From the NCBI GenBank assembly GCA_964658655.1, contig CAZZZL010000018.1, forward strand, positions 1-64,000: a stretch of DNA of 64,000 bases, written 5' to 3'. Positions 28,977 through 37,406 of the stretch are shown in pieces (within the stretch, counting starts at the first letter, position 1; every line of letters starts with the position of its first letter). The notes under the pieces are model-generated. The model was not told where the DNA came from. It was given only the letters and a program-made list of their open reading frames with translations, and searched no databases. This DNA is from G963692885 sp964658655. GTDB lineage: Bacteria; Acidobacteriota; Terriglobia; Terriglobales; Acidobacteriaceae. A program made the position numbers and the translations under genes.

Positions 28977-30620
28977 CTAGTGGACGGCGCCAGCGGGAGC
29001 TCCGCCGCCTTTGGGATCATTCTTGGCGAGGGTAAAGCTGAGAAAGACCATGATGATCGACGCAGCTGCCAGCACATAGTAAACGTCGACGTAAGCAAGA
29101 GTGACGGTCTGAGCACGCAGCTGATTGTAAATCTGTGTCTGCGCCATGATCTGGGCATTCGCGGCGCCGCCGATGCTCTTGAACGCCGAGGTGTACTGCT
29201 GCAGAACGCGTTGATAATTCGGCGACGATGGGTTGAGATGCTGGCCAAGTGTCGCCTGGTGGAACTGACCGCTTTCCGTTACAAACGCGTTGCTGAGCGA
29301 GATGAGAATGCTGCCGCCGATATTGCGCGCGAAATTGATGAGCCCGGAAACCTGGTTGTTTTTCTCCGGCGGCAGCCCGAAGTAGGCGGCCGTGGTGACC
29401 GAGATAAACACAAACGGGATCGCCATAATCTGGACCACACGCAGCCAGGAAGCGAAGCCGAAGCTCAGTCCAAGATTCACGTGCAGCGCGGAGTAGGTGA
29501 AGCCGCATGCGAAGAGGGTAAAGCCAAAAGCAATGATGTTTCGTGCCGGAAAGCGACTGACGGCCTGGCCGGCCAGTGGCATGACGACGAGGAGCACGAG
29601 TCCGCCGAGCGAGAGGGACATGCCTGCAATCGTCGCCGTATAACCAAGCTGTTGCTGCAGAAACTGGGGCTGCAATACGGTCGAGGCATTCAGAATGCCG
29701 CCCGTCACGAGCATCAGGAAGGAACATACGGCGAAGTTCTTGAACTTGTACAGACGAAGCTCCATCAAGGGTTCCTTACGTGTCCACTCCCACCAGATCA
29801 GCGCGGTGAAGGAGATGGCGAAGGTGACCATAAAGAACACGACAAAGTGCGAGTTAAACCAGTTCCGCTCTTCACCCTTGTCGAGAAATATCTCCAGAGA
29901 GCCCATGGAGAGTGCCAGCAGGATGATGCCGATATAGTCGACGCGCTTGAAGTTCGACCAGTCATGTTTTAGGTATGGAGGGTCTTCAACAAAGCGCTGT
30001 ACCAGGAACAATGCCAGGATGCCGACCGGGATATTGATGTAGAAGATCCAGTGCCAGCTGTAGTTGTCAGTGATCCAGCCACCAATCGTCGGGCCGATGG
30101 ACGGGGCCAGCACCGCGACGATACCATAGAGCGCGAAGGCCAGGCCCCGTTTTCGAGGTTCGAAGGAATCAGCCATGATGGCCTGTGCCATCGGCTGCAG
30201 CCCTCCTCCGCCGGCTCCCTGGAAGACCCGAAAAACGAGCAGGAGAGAGAGCGATGGTGCGATCCCGCAGAGGAAGGACGAGCAGATGAAGATGCAGAGG
30301 CATCCCATGAAGAAATTTTTACGGCCGACGACACTCGCTGCCCAGCCGCCCATCGGCAGGACCACGGCGTTGGCAACGAGATAGGTTGTGAGCACCCACT
30401 CGCTTTGATCCTGGCTGGCTGCAAGACCGCCGGCTATGTACGGCAGGGCAACATTGGCGATGGAGGTGTCGAGCACCTCCATGAATGCGGCAAGCGCCAC
30501 GGTCGCGGCTATGACCCAGGGATTGACCTTCGGCCGCCAGGGCATGCTGGCCGCTCCGTCCGTCGTTGTCGCCGCTGCCATCCTTCGGGTCGCCTCCTGG
30601 GACAGGTGGGAAACGCCCAT
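28977..30620 (-). CDS. DHA2-family (EmrB/QacA-like) MFS drug exporter
   Basis: A 14-helix major-facilitator exporter of 547 residues. The hallmark LDTSIANVALPYI lies in helix 1, GWAASVVGRKNFF corresponds to the loop 2-3 motif, FRVFQGAGGGGLQPMAQA to helix 4, and GPTIGGWI to motif C of drug antiporters. It probably exports hydrophobic compounds by proton antiport. No membrane-fusion partner (EmrA) or TetR gene is adjacent. The start could also be the ATG at 30581. Confidence 0.93.
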   Translation of the reverse strand: MGVSHLSQEATRRMAAATTTDGAASMPWRPKVNPWVIAATVALAAFMEVLDTSIANVALPYIAGGLAASQDQSEWVLTTYLVANAVVLPMGGWAASVVGRKNFFMGCLCIFICSSFLCGIAPSLSLLLVFRVFQGAGGGGLQPMAQAIMADSFEPRKRGLAFALYGIVAVLAPSIGPTIGGWITDNYSWHWIFYINIPVGILALFLVQRFVEDPPYLKHDWSNFKRVDYIGIILLALSMGSLEIFLDKGEERNWFNSHFVVFFMVTFAISFTALIWWEWTRKEPLMELRLYKFKNFAVCSFLMLVTGGILNASTVLQPQFLQQQLGYTATIAGMSLSLGGLVLLVVMPLAGQAVSRFPARNIIAFGFTLFACGFTYSALHVNLGLSFGFASWLRVVQIMAIPFVFISVTTAAYFGLPPEKNNQVSGLINFARNIGGSILISLSNAFVTESGQFHQATLGQHLNPSSPNYQRVLQQYTSAFKSIGGAANAQIMAQTQIYNQLRAQTVTLAYVDVYYVLAAASIIMVFLSFTLAKNDPKGGGAPAGAVH

Positions 30621-30690
30621 ACGGGGACGCTCCCGAAGTGAATAAACGCAAGTCAGTCGAGTAGATGCTTGCGGACTGGCATTCGACGCG

Positions 30691-30711
30691 AAAACCAGCT
30701 AAAAAAGCTGG
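30691..30711 (-). terminator. Possible terminator downstream of dienelactone hydrolase gene
   Basis: On the minus strand CCAGCT, a T5 loop and AGCTGG are followed by TTTT, 31 nt after the stop at 30742. The 6-bp stem is short, so strength is uncertain. Confidence 0.5.
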
Positions 30712-30741
30712 CGATCCTCAGCAGCTGCAATCACCCGCAGG

Positions 30742-31413
30742 CTAACCGAGATGATCTTTGAGAAACGCCAGTGAGCGTTCGCGGGCGAGCGCCGCGGCTT
30801 CCTTGTTGTAGCTGGGCCGTGCGTGGTTCGCAAAGGCGTGATCTGCGTCGTACCAGTACACGGGTACATCCGCGTGGGCCGCGGTGACCTTATCGACCTG
30901 CTCCTTCGGGATGTGCGTATCCTTGCTTCCAAAATGGAGGATTGTCGGCGCGTTTGGCTTCTCCGTCGCGAATTCTCCGATACCGCCTGCGTAATAACCG
31001 ACCGCTGCTACAGGATGGAGCCGTGTGGACGTCAGCCACGCGAGCTTTCCTCCATAACAGAAGCCGAGTACAGCCGATTTCTTGCCGGTCTGTGCTTCCG
31101 CATAAGCCAGGGCGGCCTGTACATCGAGGAGAGCTGTCTCTACGGAAAGCTTATGCATCAGGGCGAAAGCCTTCTGCATATCGGCACTCTCATACCCGAG
31201 ATCGACTTTCTTCTCGTAGCGATCAAACAGCGCTGGCGCGACCACAAAAAATCCGTCCCTGGCGAAGCCGTCCGCGATCTCACGGATGGATTGGTTCACT
31301 CCGAATATTTCCTGGAGAACAACCAGACTGCCAATAGGTGTTCCCTGCGGCTTTACGACATATGCATCCAGAACATGACTATCCTGGGTGTGAAGCTGAA
31401 CTGTTTCGCTCAT
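30742..31413 (-). CDS. Dienelactone hydrolase family protein
   Basis: A soluble 223-residue alpha/beta-hydrolase. The nucleophile is a cysteine in GFCYGG, as in carboxymethylenebutenolidase; the acid is in GSKDTHIP and the histidine in DADHAFANH, completing a Cys-Asp-His triad. The N-terminal VVLQEIFGVNQSIREIADGFA contains the conserved glutamate. Family enzymes open dienelactones in chloroaromatic degradation, but many homologues act on unknown esters; there is no aromatic pathway here. Confidence 0.92.
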   Translation of the reverse strand: MSETVQLHTQDSHVLDAYVVKPQGTPIGSLVVLQEIFGVNQSIREIADGFARDGFFVVAPALFDRYEKKVDLGYESADMQKAFALMHKLSVETALLDVQAALAYAEAQTGKKSAVLGFCYGGKLAWLTSTRLHPVAAVGYYAGGIGEFATEKPNAPTILHFGSKDTHIPKEQVDKVTAAHADVPVYWYDADHAFANHARPSYNKEAAALARERSLAFLKDHLG

Positions 31414-31710
31414 TTGAAAGATCCTGTGTACTTGAGTTTAAATGCCGGGGTCGCTATATTCATCGCCAGTCCAAGAGTGGCCTGCTCCCCCGGTCCATAT
31501 TCTGATTATGAAGCAGTAGCTCAGTCGCCTTTGGATGGGTGTGTGAATTTGCGTCAAGTTTTCAATCTCATTGGGCACAGCAGGCAGCCCTGCAGCTCAC
31601 GGCCAAAAGTTCCAAAATTCCGGGCAGATGAATAGCGGATGATGGAAGTCAGCAGAAACGGGCAACTTTCGCCGCATTCAGTGCTACTTAGTCGTGTGGG
31701 AGGAAACGCA
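31414..31710. other. Divergent intergenic region, no gene seen
   Basis: The 297 nt between the leftward dienelactone hydrolase and the rightward DUF4142 gene must contain both promoters. I see no RNA gene or strong palindrome. The only clear signal is the ribosome site GAGGAAACGCA before ATG 31711. Confidence 0.4.
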
Positions 31711-32337
31711 ATGAAAAGCATTCGAATGTGTACCGGCATGGGGATTCTGGCTGTAGCGACCGCGTTCTGTTGTGCCACCGGGTTTGCACAACGGCCAGGC
31801 GGCGGTGGTGGCGGCGGGACGCAGGGCAATATGCAGCAGCCGAACACGCAAAGCGGCATGAGCGGTATGCAACAGGGCAATAACGGCGCTTCGCCATCGG
31901 ATATGGAGTTCGTCAAGAAGGCCCTTCAGGGCAGCATGGCCGAGGTGCAGGTAGCGCAGCTTGCTTTGCAAAAGAGCAGTGATGACCAGGTGAAGCAGTT
32001 TGCCCAGCGCATGGTAACTGATCACACCAAGATGATTGAGGATATGAAGCCCGTCGCCGATGCAGTCGGAGTCAGGGTGCCGAGTGGCCCGGACAAGAAG
32101 CAGAAAGCGATGATGGCAAAGCTGCAGGCTCTTTCAGGCGCGGACTTTGACAAGGCCTACGTTCAGGCAATGGTCAAGGATCACAAGGAAGACGACTCTG
32201 AGTTCAAGAACGAAATCGCAAATGGCCAGAGTCCTGTAGTTAAAGACGCGGCATCGAAGGGTGACCCGATCATCGAAAGCCATTTACAGGTGATAGAAGG
32301 CATTGCCAAGAATATGAATCTGACTTCCGGCATGTAA
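31711..32337 (+). CDS. Exported DUF4142-domain protein
   Basis: A 208-residue exported protein. The ATG at 31711 follows GAGGAAACGCA; the frame is open 24 codons further upstream but without a ribosome site. A signal peptide ends in ATGFAQ, followed by a Gly- and Gln/Asn-rich linker (RPGGGGGGG...). Residues 60-205 form the helical, ferritin-like DUF4142 domain: EFVKKALQGSMAEVQVAQLA, VKQFAQRMVTDHTKM and FDKAYVQAMVKDHKEDDSEF. Proteins of this type are common in the periplasm of soil bacteria; their function is not known. Confidence 0.9.
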   Translation: MKSIRMCTGMGILAVATAFCCATGFAQRPGGGGGGGTQGNMQQPNTQSGMSGMQQGNNGASPSDMEFVKKALQGSMAEVQVAQLALQKSSDDQVKQFAQRMVTDHTKMIEDMKPVADAVGVRVPSGPDKKQKAMMAKLQALSGADFDKAYVQAMVKDHKEDDSEFKNEIANGQSPVVKDAASKGDPIIESHLQVIEGIAKNMNLTSGM

Positions 32338-32356
32338 TCCTCCTATTTCCGCATCC

Positions 32357-32377
32357 AGGGCCCCGCAATGGGGCCCT
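32357..32377 (+). terminator. Terminator-like hairpin after the DUF4142 gene
   Basis: AGGGCCCC and GGGGCCCT form an 8-bp GC-rich stem with a 5-nt loop 20 nt after the stop. Only a weak T-rich tail (TCGTGTTGTG) follows. Confidence 0.6.
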
Positions 32378-32424
32378 TCGTGTTGTGACGGCATACACTA
32401 CCCTTGCAGCCTCTTCAGGATAGA

Positions 32425-33201
32425 ATGACGCCGATGGCACGACTTTTGCAGCGAACTCTGATTCTTCTCGTAGGTATCGCCTCCTTTGCGTCGTTGCATG
32501 CGGAGCGTGTAAAGGATCTGCCTGCACCCCAGAACTATGTCAGCGACTTCGCTAATGTAATCTCCCCGCAGACCGCGCTCGGCCTGGACCAGCTCTGTTC
32601 CCAGGTCGATCACCAGGCGCATGCACAGATCGCCGTCATCACTGTCAAAACACTGGAAGATGTGCCGATCGAGGACTTCGCGACACAACTTGAAGACAAG
32701 TGGGGCGTTGGACCTAAAAAGGATGATCGCGGCATCCTTATCATCCTTGCTATCCAGGACCGAAAGCGTCGTATCGAAGTCGGATATGGTCTTGAGAGCG
32801 TTATTACCGACAAGCAGGCCGGAGACATCGGCCGCGCCATGGAGCCGTTGCTCCAGCAGGCGAATTACGACGGCGCTGTGACCTTGGCTGTCACCCAGGT
32901 TGCCAGTCGTATCGCCGCAGATGCAGGAGTCACTCTGCAGGCACAGCGCCGCGGACCGCCGCAACCGCAGGCCAAGCCGCTTACGCTCGGCCAGTTGATA
33001 CTCTTCGGCCTCGTCTTCCTGGTCGTTTTGTTTGTTGTCGCCCGCACTGGTGGGTCCGGGCTGGTCGGCTTCCTGCTGGGCATGTTTCTCGGCGGCGGTG
33101 GGGGCGGACGCGGAGGCCGGGGTGACGGCGATGGTGGCGGAGGCTTTGGTGGCTTTGGTGGCGGCAGCTCCGGCGGTGGTGGTGCATCGGGTAGCTGGTA
33201 G
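32425..33201 (+). CDS. TPM-domain membrane-anchored protein (YgcG-like)
   Basis: The 258-residue protein has a signal peptide, a TPM domain (about 38-165; NYVSDFANVISPQ, then GILIILAIQDRKRRIEVGYGLE), one C-terminal membrane helix (LILFGLVFLVVLFVVA) and a long Gly-rich tail ending in GGGGASGSW. TPM-domain proteins of this plan usually sit beside LemA, as here (100 nt downstream). Plant and bacterial relatives have been linked to photosystem repair and to phosphatase activity, but the bacterial role is open. AGGA before the ATG at 32425 favours that start; ATG 32434 is close behind. Confidence 0.88.
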   Translation: MTPMARLLQRTLILLVGIASFASLHAERVKDLPAPQNYVSDFANVISPQTALGLDQLCSQVDHQAHAQIAVITVKTLEDVPIEDFATQLEDKWGVGPKKDDRGILIILAIQDRKRRIEVGYGLESVITDKQAGDIGRAMEPLLQQANYDGAVTLAVTQVASRIAADAGVTLQAQRRGPPQPQAKPLTLGQLILFGLVFLVVLFVVARTGGSGLVGFLLGMFLGGGGGGRGGRGDGDGGGGFGGFGGGSSGGGGASGSW

Positions 33202-33259
33202 ATGACCGGCCATCTGGTCTATCTGCTAAGTTGAAGGAGCCGCAAACTTTGGATAAGCA

Positions 33260-33280
33260 AATCAATCAGTTTGATTTTTT
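33260..33280 (+). other. AT-rich hairpin with T-run before lemA
   Basis: AATCAA, loop TCAGT and TTGATT are followed by TTTT, 22 nt before the lemA start. It may be a weak terminator or attenuator between the TPM gene and lemA. Confidence 0.35.
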
Positions 33281-33301
33281 GGAAAGCACGGAGGAAACAA
33301 G

Positions 33302-33880
33302 ATGAAGCGGGGTTTACTAGCGGTCATCGCTGTCATTGCAGTAATCGTGATCGCCGCATTGCTGGTATTCAGCAGCTATGTCAGCGCGAAAAACCAGATG
33401 GTCGCGAAAGACCAAGCGGTCAAAACGCAGTGGTCCCAAGTGGATGTGGTATTGCAGCGCCGAGCAGACCTGATTCCAAACCTGGTATCAACGGTAAAGG
33501 GCTACGCTACGCATGAAGAGAAAGTCTTCGACGACATCGCTAACGCCCGCGCCAGTCTTCTGAGCGCTCATGATCCGCAAGGCAAGATCCAGGCGAACGG
33601 TCAACTGGACGGCGCACTCGGCCGCCTGCTCGCCATCTCTGAAAATTATCCGAATCTGAAGGCTAATCAGAACTTCCTCAGCCTGCAGGACCAGTTGGAG
33701 GGCAGCGAGAACCGTATCGCCGTTGAGCGCCGGCGCTATAACGAGACCCTGCAGGACTACAACACGTTCATCCTCCAATTCCCGAACAGTATCTGGGCGA
33801 ACATGGCGGGGTTCCATCCGAACAATGCACGCTTCGAGGCGAGTGAAAGCTCGCGCACTGCTCCAGTTGTAAAGTTTTAG
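33302..33880 (+). CDS. lemA: LemA family protein
   Basis: A 192-residue membrane protein with one N-terminal helix (LLAVIAVIAVIVIAALLVF) and a long helical domain. Family blocks are NQMVAKDQAVKTQWSQVDVVLQRRADLIPNLV broken by a few changes, SENYPNLKANQNFLSLQDQLEGSENRIAVERRRYN and the C-terminal F.P..RFEASE. LemA has no settled enzymatic role. GGAGG lies 8 nt before the ATG and a strong terminator follows. Confidence 0.94.
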   Translation: MKRGLLAVIAVIAVIVIAALLVFSSYVSAKNQMVAKDQAVKTQWSQVDVVLQRRADLIPNLVSTVKGYATHEEKVFDDIANARASLLSAHDPQGKIQANGQLDGALGRLLAISENYPNLKANQNFLSLQDQLEGSENRIAVERRRYNETLQDYNTFILQFPNSIWANMAGFHPNNARFEASESSRTAPVVKF

Positions 33881-33893
33881 CGAGTCTTTATAG

Positions 33894-33930
33894 AAAAGGC
33901 CGGCGCAAGAAATGCGCGCCGGCCTTTTTT
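33894..33930 (+). terminator. Strong terminator after lemA
   Basis: AAAAGGCCGGCG and CGCCGGCCTTTTTT flank a small loop, giving a long GC-rich stem ending in six T residues, 14 nt past the stop. The A-run on the left makes it usable from the other strand as well. Confidence 0.9.
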
Positions 33931-33982
33931 AGTGCCTGGCCCTCAGAAAAGCCTTACCGCTTACACAGCTTGACTTATGCGA

Positions 33983-34510
33983 TCAACACATCAGGCCTGA
34001 CGCGAGTGTCTGCCGGGGGATTGTCAGAAAAGCGACCAGGTCCTGTCGGAACTGCTTCAGCGCTTCCACATTCAAATACACCATGTGGCCGGCCGGATAG
34101 TAGCCGAACTGTACATTCCGCGCAGCCTCGCATCGGTGCCCATGTGCGCGCTAACTCCTATTCGGTCGAGGTGAACGGCGTCGCAAGATCGTAAATTCCA
34201 TTCGCCGAAAGGACCTTAAGGCGGAGGTGCTGACGGATGGTGTCGCCCAGGCACCGGCAACATATGGCATAGCTTGCTCCTGGCTATGACCTGTTGCAGC
34301 CTGATGCTTCCAATGCCAATTCTCGTTTACTTGGGACCTGTTGTTAAAAGAGGCGACATAGGCTCCGATATCACCGGTGCTTGATGGATCGTAGCCGGAG
34401 TATTCGCCGGCTGCGTCTTCATCCGGACCTTTGAACCGACCTTCATACTGACCGAGAATTTTATTCTGATCGCTCAGCAGTTCTTTGCGGAGCGACGGTG
34501 AGACACGTCG
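33983..34510 (-). pseudogene. Remnant of S10-family serine carboxypeptidase (C-terminal third)
   Basis: On the minus strand, scattered over frames, I read SLRKELLSDQNKILGQY, EDAAGEYSGYDPSSTGDI, GAYVASFNNRS, then after a frame change LKVLSANGIYDLATPF, and after further changes VQFGYYPAGHMVYLN and ALKQFRQDLVAFL. In order these match the C-terminus of S10 carboxypeptidase-like proteins, including the catalytic Asp (YDLATPF) and His (AGHMVY). A TAG follows the Asp block and at least three frame breaks occur. The catalytic-serine half (GESYGG region) is missing altogether. The gene is therefore dead and truncated. This explains the apparent 670-nt empty stretch between lemA and the glycosidase. 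Confidence 0.75.
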
Positions 34511-34602
34511 TTAAAAATTCGTCGACACGACAATGATCGCAGCGGAGTTTCCTTATATTACAAGTGGAAAGTGTGCCGCTGTTCGCATGGCAAAATAATC
34601 AT

Positions 34603-37332
34603 CTACTCAGCCGGACTCGCGTCTGCATGTTCACTGTGGAGGTGAAGCGTTTGAGGCTTTATATTCCAGCCCGAAACGACGACGTCAGCATTCGTCGGAG
34701 CATTTCGCGGAAGGAGTGCGGTCAGCTCCTGTAATTTACCCGGCATTAATTCGACATAATTGTCTGACCAAATCACAGGCGCGATAAGCCCTCCATCAAG
34801 TGTTCTCACAGCCGCAACTACCTGAAATGCCAGCGCGCCAGTTTGATTATGCAACGCAAGATGGACGACGCGTCCCTCCGGGGATTCATTCGTTGACACT
34901 GTGGCCCGTACTGAAGCCGTTGGCAGTGTTAGCAGAGCTTTCAAATCTTCATGCTGTAACGCAGGCGTGTGGGTGAAGTCGGTCTTATCCCAGTCAAAGG
35001 TGGTCAACCGGGATGGCACCCAATAGAAATTCTGACTGACAAGTTCACCCTTCGAGTTCTTCAAAGCAAGGTCTACGAAGTAAACCTTCGAGTCGGCCGA
35101 GAATGCGCTCTCGGGTAGCGTGGCAATGCGGGTTGAACTGTCAGCAGCAGATTCGATGTGCTCTGCGGTTGAATATAGCTCCTTCAAATTCTGATCGTAG
35201 AGATGAATATCTGCATAAAGCAAGCCTGCAGCCTGGTAAGTGCTGTTGACTACAAAAATACTGTGATCATCGTAGGAATACTGTATGTGTAAAGGTTCGC
35301 ACGCCTTCTTGGTACCGAAATAGCCTCCATCGGCGTCAAGGTAATAGTCGAAGAGATGCCAGATCATGGACGGCCAGGCGTTGTTGAGCATCCATTGAAT
35401 GACACCTGTGGAGGTGTATTTATTCCGGCCATAGGCTTCGAACATGGCGCGCTCGCCGTCGTAGGTCATGGTTTGGGAAAAACGCACATAGTCTTCTGCC
35501 GAGGCGGGTGCCGCGTAGGTCGAAGCCATTGCGTCGTTAAATACATCAAGGGTTTTAAACTTGCCGCCGCCATTGTGGAGACTCCAGGTCGCATTCAAAG
35601 GCCACAGCTGGTCAGCAGGTATAAACTTGCGCAGGCTCGCAAGATTCGGGATCGCCGGCCCTGGACTCGTTTCAGTATTGAATCCAAAAGCGCCGCCGTG
35701 GTCCGTGTCCACATACCAATAGGACGGCGCGACATAATCGTAGGGGCCGGACATTTTTACGCCACTTTTTCCGCTGACTGTTGTCGGCGCTGCCGAGGCT
35801 GAAGAGAGAGTCGGGTTAGGCCAGTGCGTATCTGCTTCTATCTGGAGATAACTGCTTTCAACGTTAGCCGGGGGAGGATTATCGCTGCCATTCAGCCATA
35901 CCAGCAGGCTGGCATGACTTCTGATCCGCAGCATCTGTGATCGAAGGGATGCGGCCGCGACTGTGTAGTTATCGGTCGACCAGTTCTTCCAGTGTTCCCA
36001 CTGATCGCAACAGCACCAGCCCAGCATCACAAGGATTCCCTGCTGATCCGCAAGGTGGAGGAAATCTTCTGTCTCCAGCTTTCCTTCGAGGCGGATTGTG
36101 TTCAGATGCATGTCGCGAACCAGGTCGAATTCATCGCGAAGCCGTTGCGGATCTTCACGTAACAGCATGTCCTGTGACCAGCCTGCTCCACGGATTAGGA
36201 TCGGCTTTCCGTTCACGCGGAAGAGCCGACTGCCCTTATCTGTTAATTCAGAACTTATCTCTCGAATACCGAACTCGACTTCACTCTCGTCGGACACCGA
36301 CCCGCGCGCGATATAGCGTAAATTCAATTTTTCAAGATGCGGCTTACCCATTTGGTAAGGCCACCAGATTTCAGGATTCTTCAACTTCAATTGCGGAAAG
36401 CTATCGGGTGAAAAGACAACAGTCTTGTCCTGGTGAGCTTCGAGTCGGACTAGCTGATTGATAGCGACGCCCGCCACGGTGCCGGTGACTTTACCATCGA
36501 CTGCACGGTCTTCCGCGTTGTGAAGCTCGGCGTAAACAGTCAGATCTGCCTCATGCAATGAGCTGTCAGGAAAATGCGTTACGGCCAGAGGAGAACGTAA
36601 TGTAACTGGTCCTTTGCTTTCAAAAGAAACGTCCCCCCAGAGACCCATGTCCTTATCCGGTGGGCATGGATTCCAGTCCACCCAGTTAATACCAAGGTCT
36701 TTCTCGGACGGCGCGAATGTTTCAACAGCGAGTACATTTCGCTCTCCCGCACGCGCTACCCCCGTGATATCAAGATCATAGGTTCGATAAGCGCCAGCGA
36801 CCTCGGTTTGATCGGCGATTTTCTTTCCATTCAGCCAGATATTCGCACGGTAGTTAATCCCTCCGAAATGCAGCCATTGCGTCCTGCCTTTTTCTGTCGC
36901 AGGAACAGTGAATTCTTTCCGGTACCACCAACTGCACTTATACGGACTGTCAGCCGGCATGGGAAGGTTTGCAAAATTCATTCCGACCTTATAGCTTTCT
37001 CCGGGAAGCTGGCGAAGGTTCAAACCGTAGTAAGGCTCAGGAACTACGCCTGCAGCGACCTGTGCAGCAAGCACGGTCGCCGGCACTTTTGTCTTTATCC
37101 ATTGTTTGGGAGTGTAGTCTGCAGAAGATATCTCCGCACCGGCGCTTTCAATCTTGCACGATGACTGCAGTTCCCACCCATCGGCCAGCAGCCTCGATGC
37201 AACCGCGTCATGGATTGTCGCAGTCGCCGCAAATAAGTTTCGACAACTTATGACATGGTTCATGAGGGCGACAGCGATGACGGCAGCAATAGGAGTGAAG
37301 CGAAAGTTTGCAAAATTATTGAATGGAAACAT
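34603..37332 (-). CDS. Exported GH2 glycosidase, exo-beta-D-glucosaminidase-like
   Basis: A 909-residue GH2 enzyme of the CsxA subgroup, whose characterised members cleave terminal glucosamine from chitosan oligomers. Domains: hydrophobic N-terminal export segment (about 13-37), sugar-binding domain (LHFGGINYRANIWLNGK), immunoglobulin-like domain, TIM barrel (about 375-690), and C-terminal beta domains. The acid/base is D484 in NGSDNPPP, the Asp variant typical of CsxA rather than the NE of other GH2 enzymes, and the nucleophile is E554 in FNTETSPGP. GVKMSGPYDYVAPSYW and NKYTSTGVIQWMLNNAWPS are also CsxA-like. AAGGAG lies 9 nt before the ATG. It is second in a unit after a LacI gene (74-nt gap). 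Other beta-glycosides cannot be excluded as substrate. Confidence 0.9.
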   Translation of the reverse strand: MFPFNNFANFRFTPIAAVIAVALMNHVISCRNLFAATATIHDAVASRLLADGWELQSSCKIESAGAEISSADYTPKQWIKTKVPATVLAAQVAAGVVPEPYYGLNLRQLPGESYKVGMNFANLPMPADSPYKCSWWYRKEFTVPATEKGRTQWLHFGGINYRANIWLNGKKIADQTEVAGAYRTYDLDITGVARAGERNVLAVETFAPSEKDLGINWVDWNPCPPDKDMGLWGDVSFESKGPVTLRSPLAVTHFPDSSLHEADLTVYAELHNAEDRAVDGKVTGTVAGVAINQLVRLEAHQDKTVVFSPDSFPQLKLKNPEIWWPYQMGKPHLEKLNLRYIARGSVSDESEVEFGIREISSELTDKGSRLFRVNGKPILIRGAGWSQDMLLREDPQRLRDEFDLVRDMHLNTIRLEGKLETEDFLHLADQQGILVMLGWCCCDQWEHWKNWSTDNYTVAAASLRSQMLRIRSHASLLVWLNGSDNPPPANVESSYLQIEADTHWPNPTLSSASAAPTTVSGKSGVKMSGPYDYVAPSYWYVDTDHGGAFGFNTETSPGPAIPNLASLRKFIPADQLWPLNATWSLHNGGGKFKTLDVFNDAMASTYAAPASAEDYVRFSQTMTYDGERAMFEAYGRNKYTSTGVIQWMLNNAWPSMIWHLFDYYLDADGGYFGTKKACEPLHIQYSYDDHSIFVVNSTYQAAGLLYADIHLYDQNLKELYSTAEHIESAADSSTRIATLPESAFSADSKVYFVDLALKNSKGELVSQNFYWVPSRLTTFDWDKTDFTHTPALQHEDLKALLTLPTASVRATVSTNESPEGRVVHLALHNQTGALAFQVVAAVRTLDGGLIAPVIWSDNYVELMPGKLQELTALLPRNAPTNADVVVSGWNIKPQTLHLHSEHADASPAE

Positions 37333-37406
37333 TTGAGGCTACTCCTTGAATCACGCAAGCATTGAGATAGAACTGAAACGCTGTCTGTAGTCCCGCATTG
37401 AGGCGC

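Noticed and set aside
33970..34194. 74-codon plus-strand ORF after lemA
   Set aside because: Better explained as the reverse strand of the S10 peptidase remnant.
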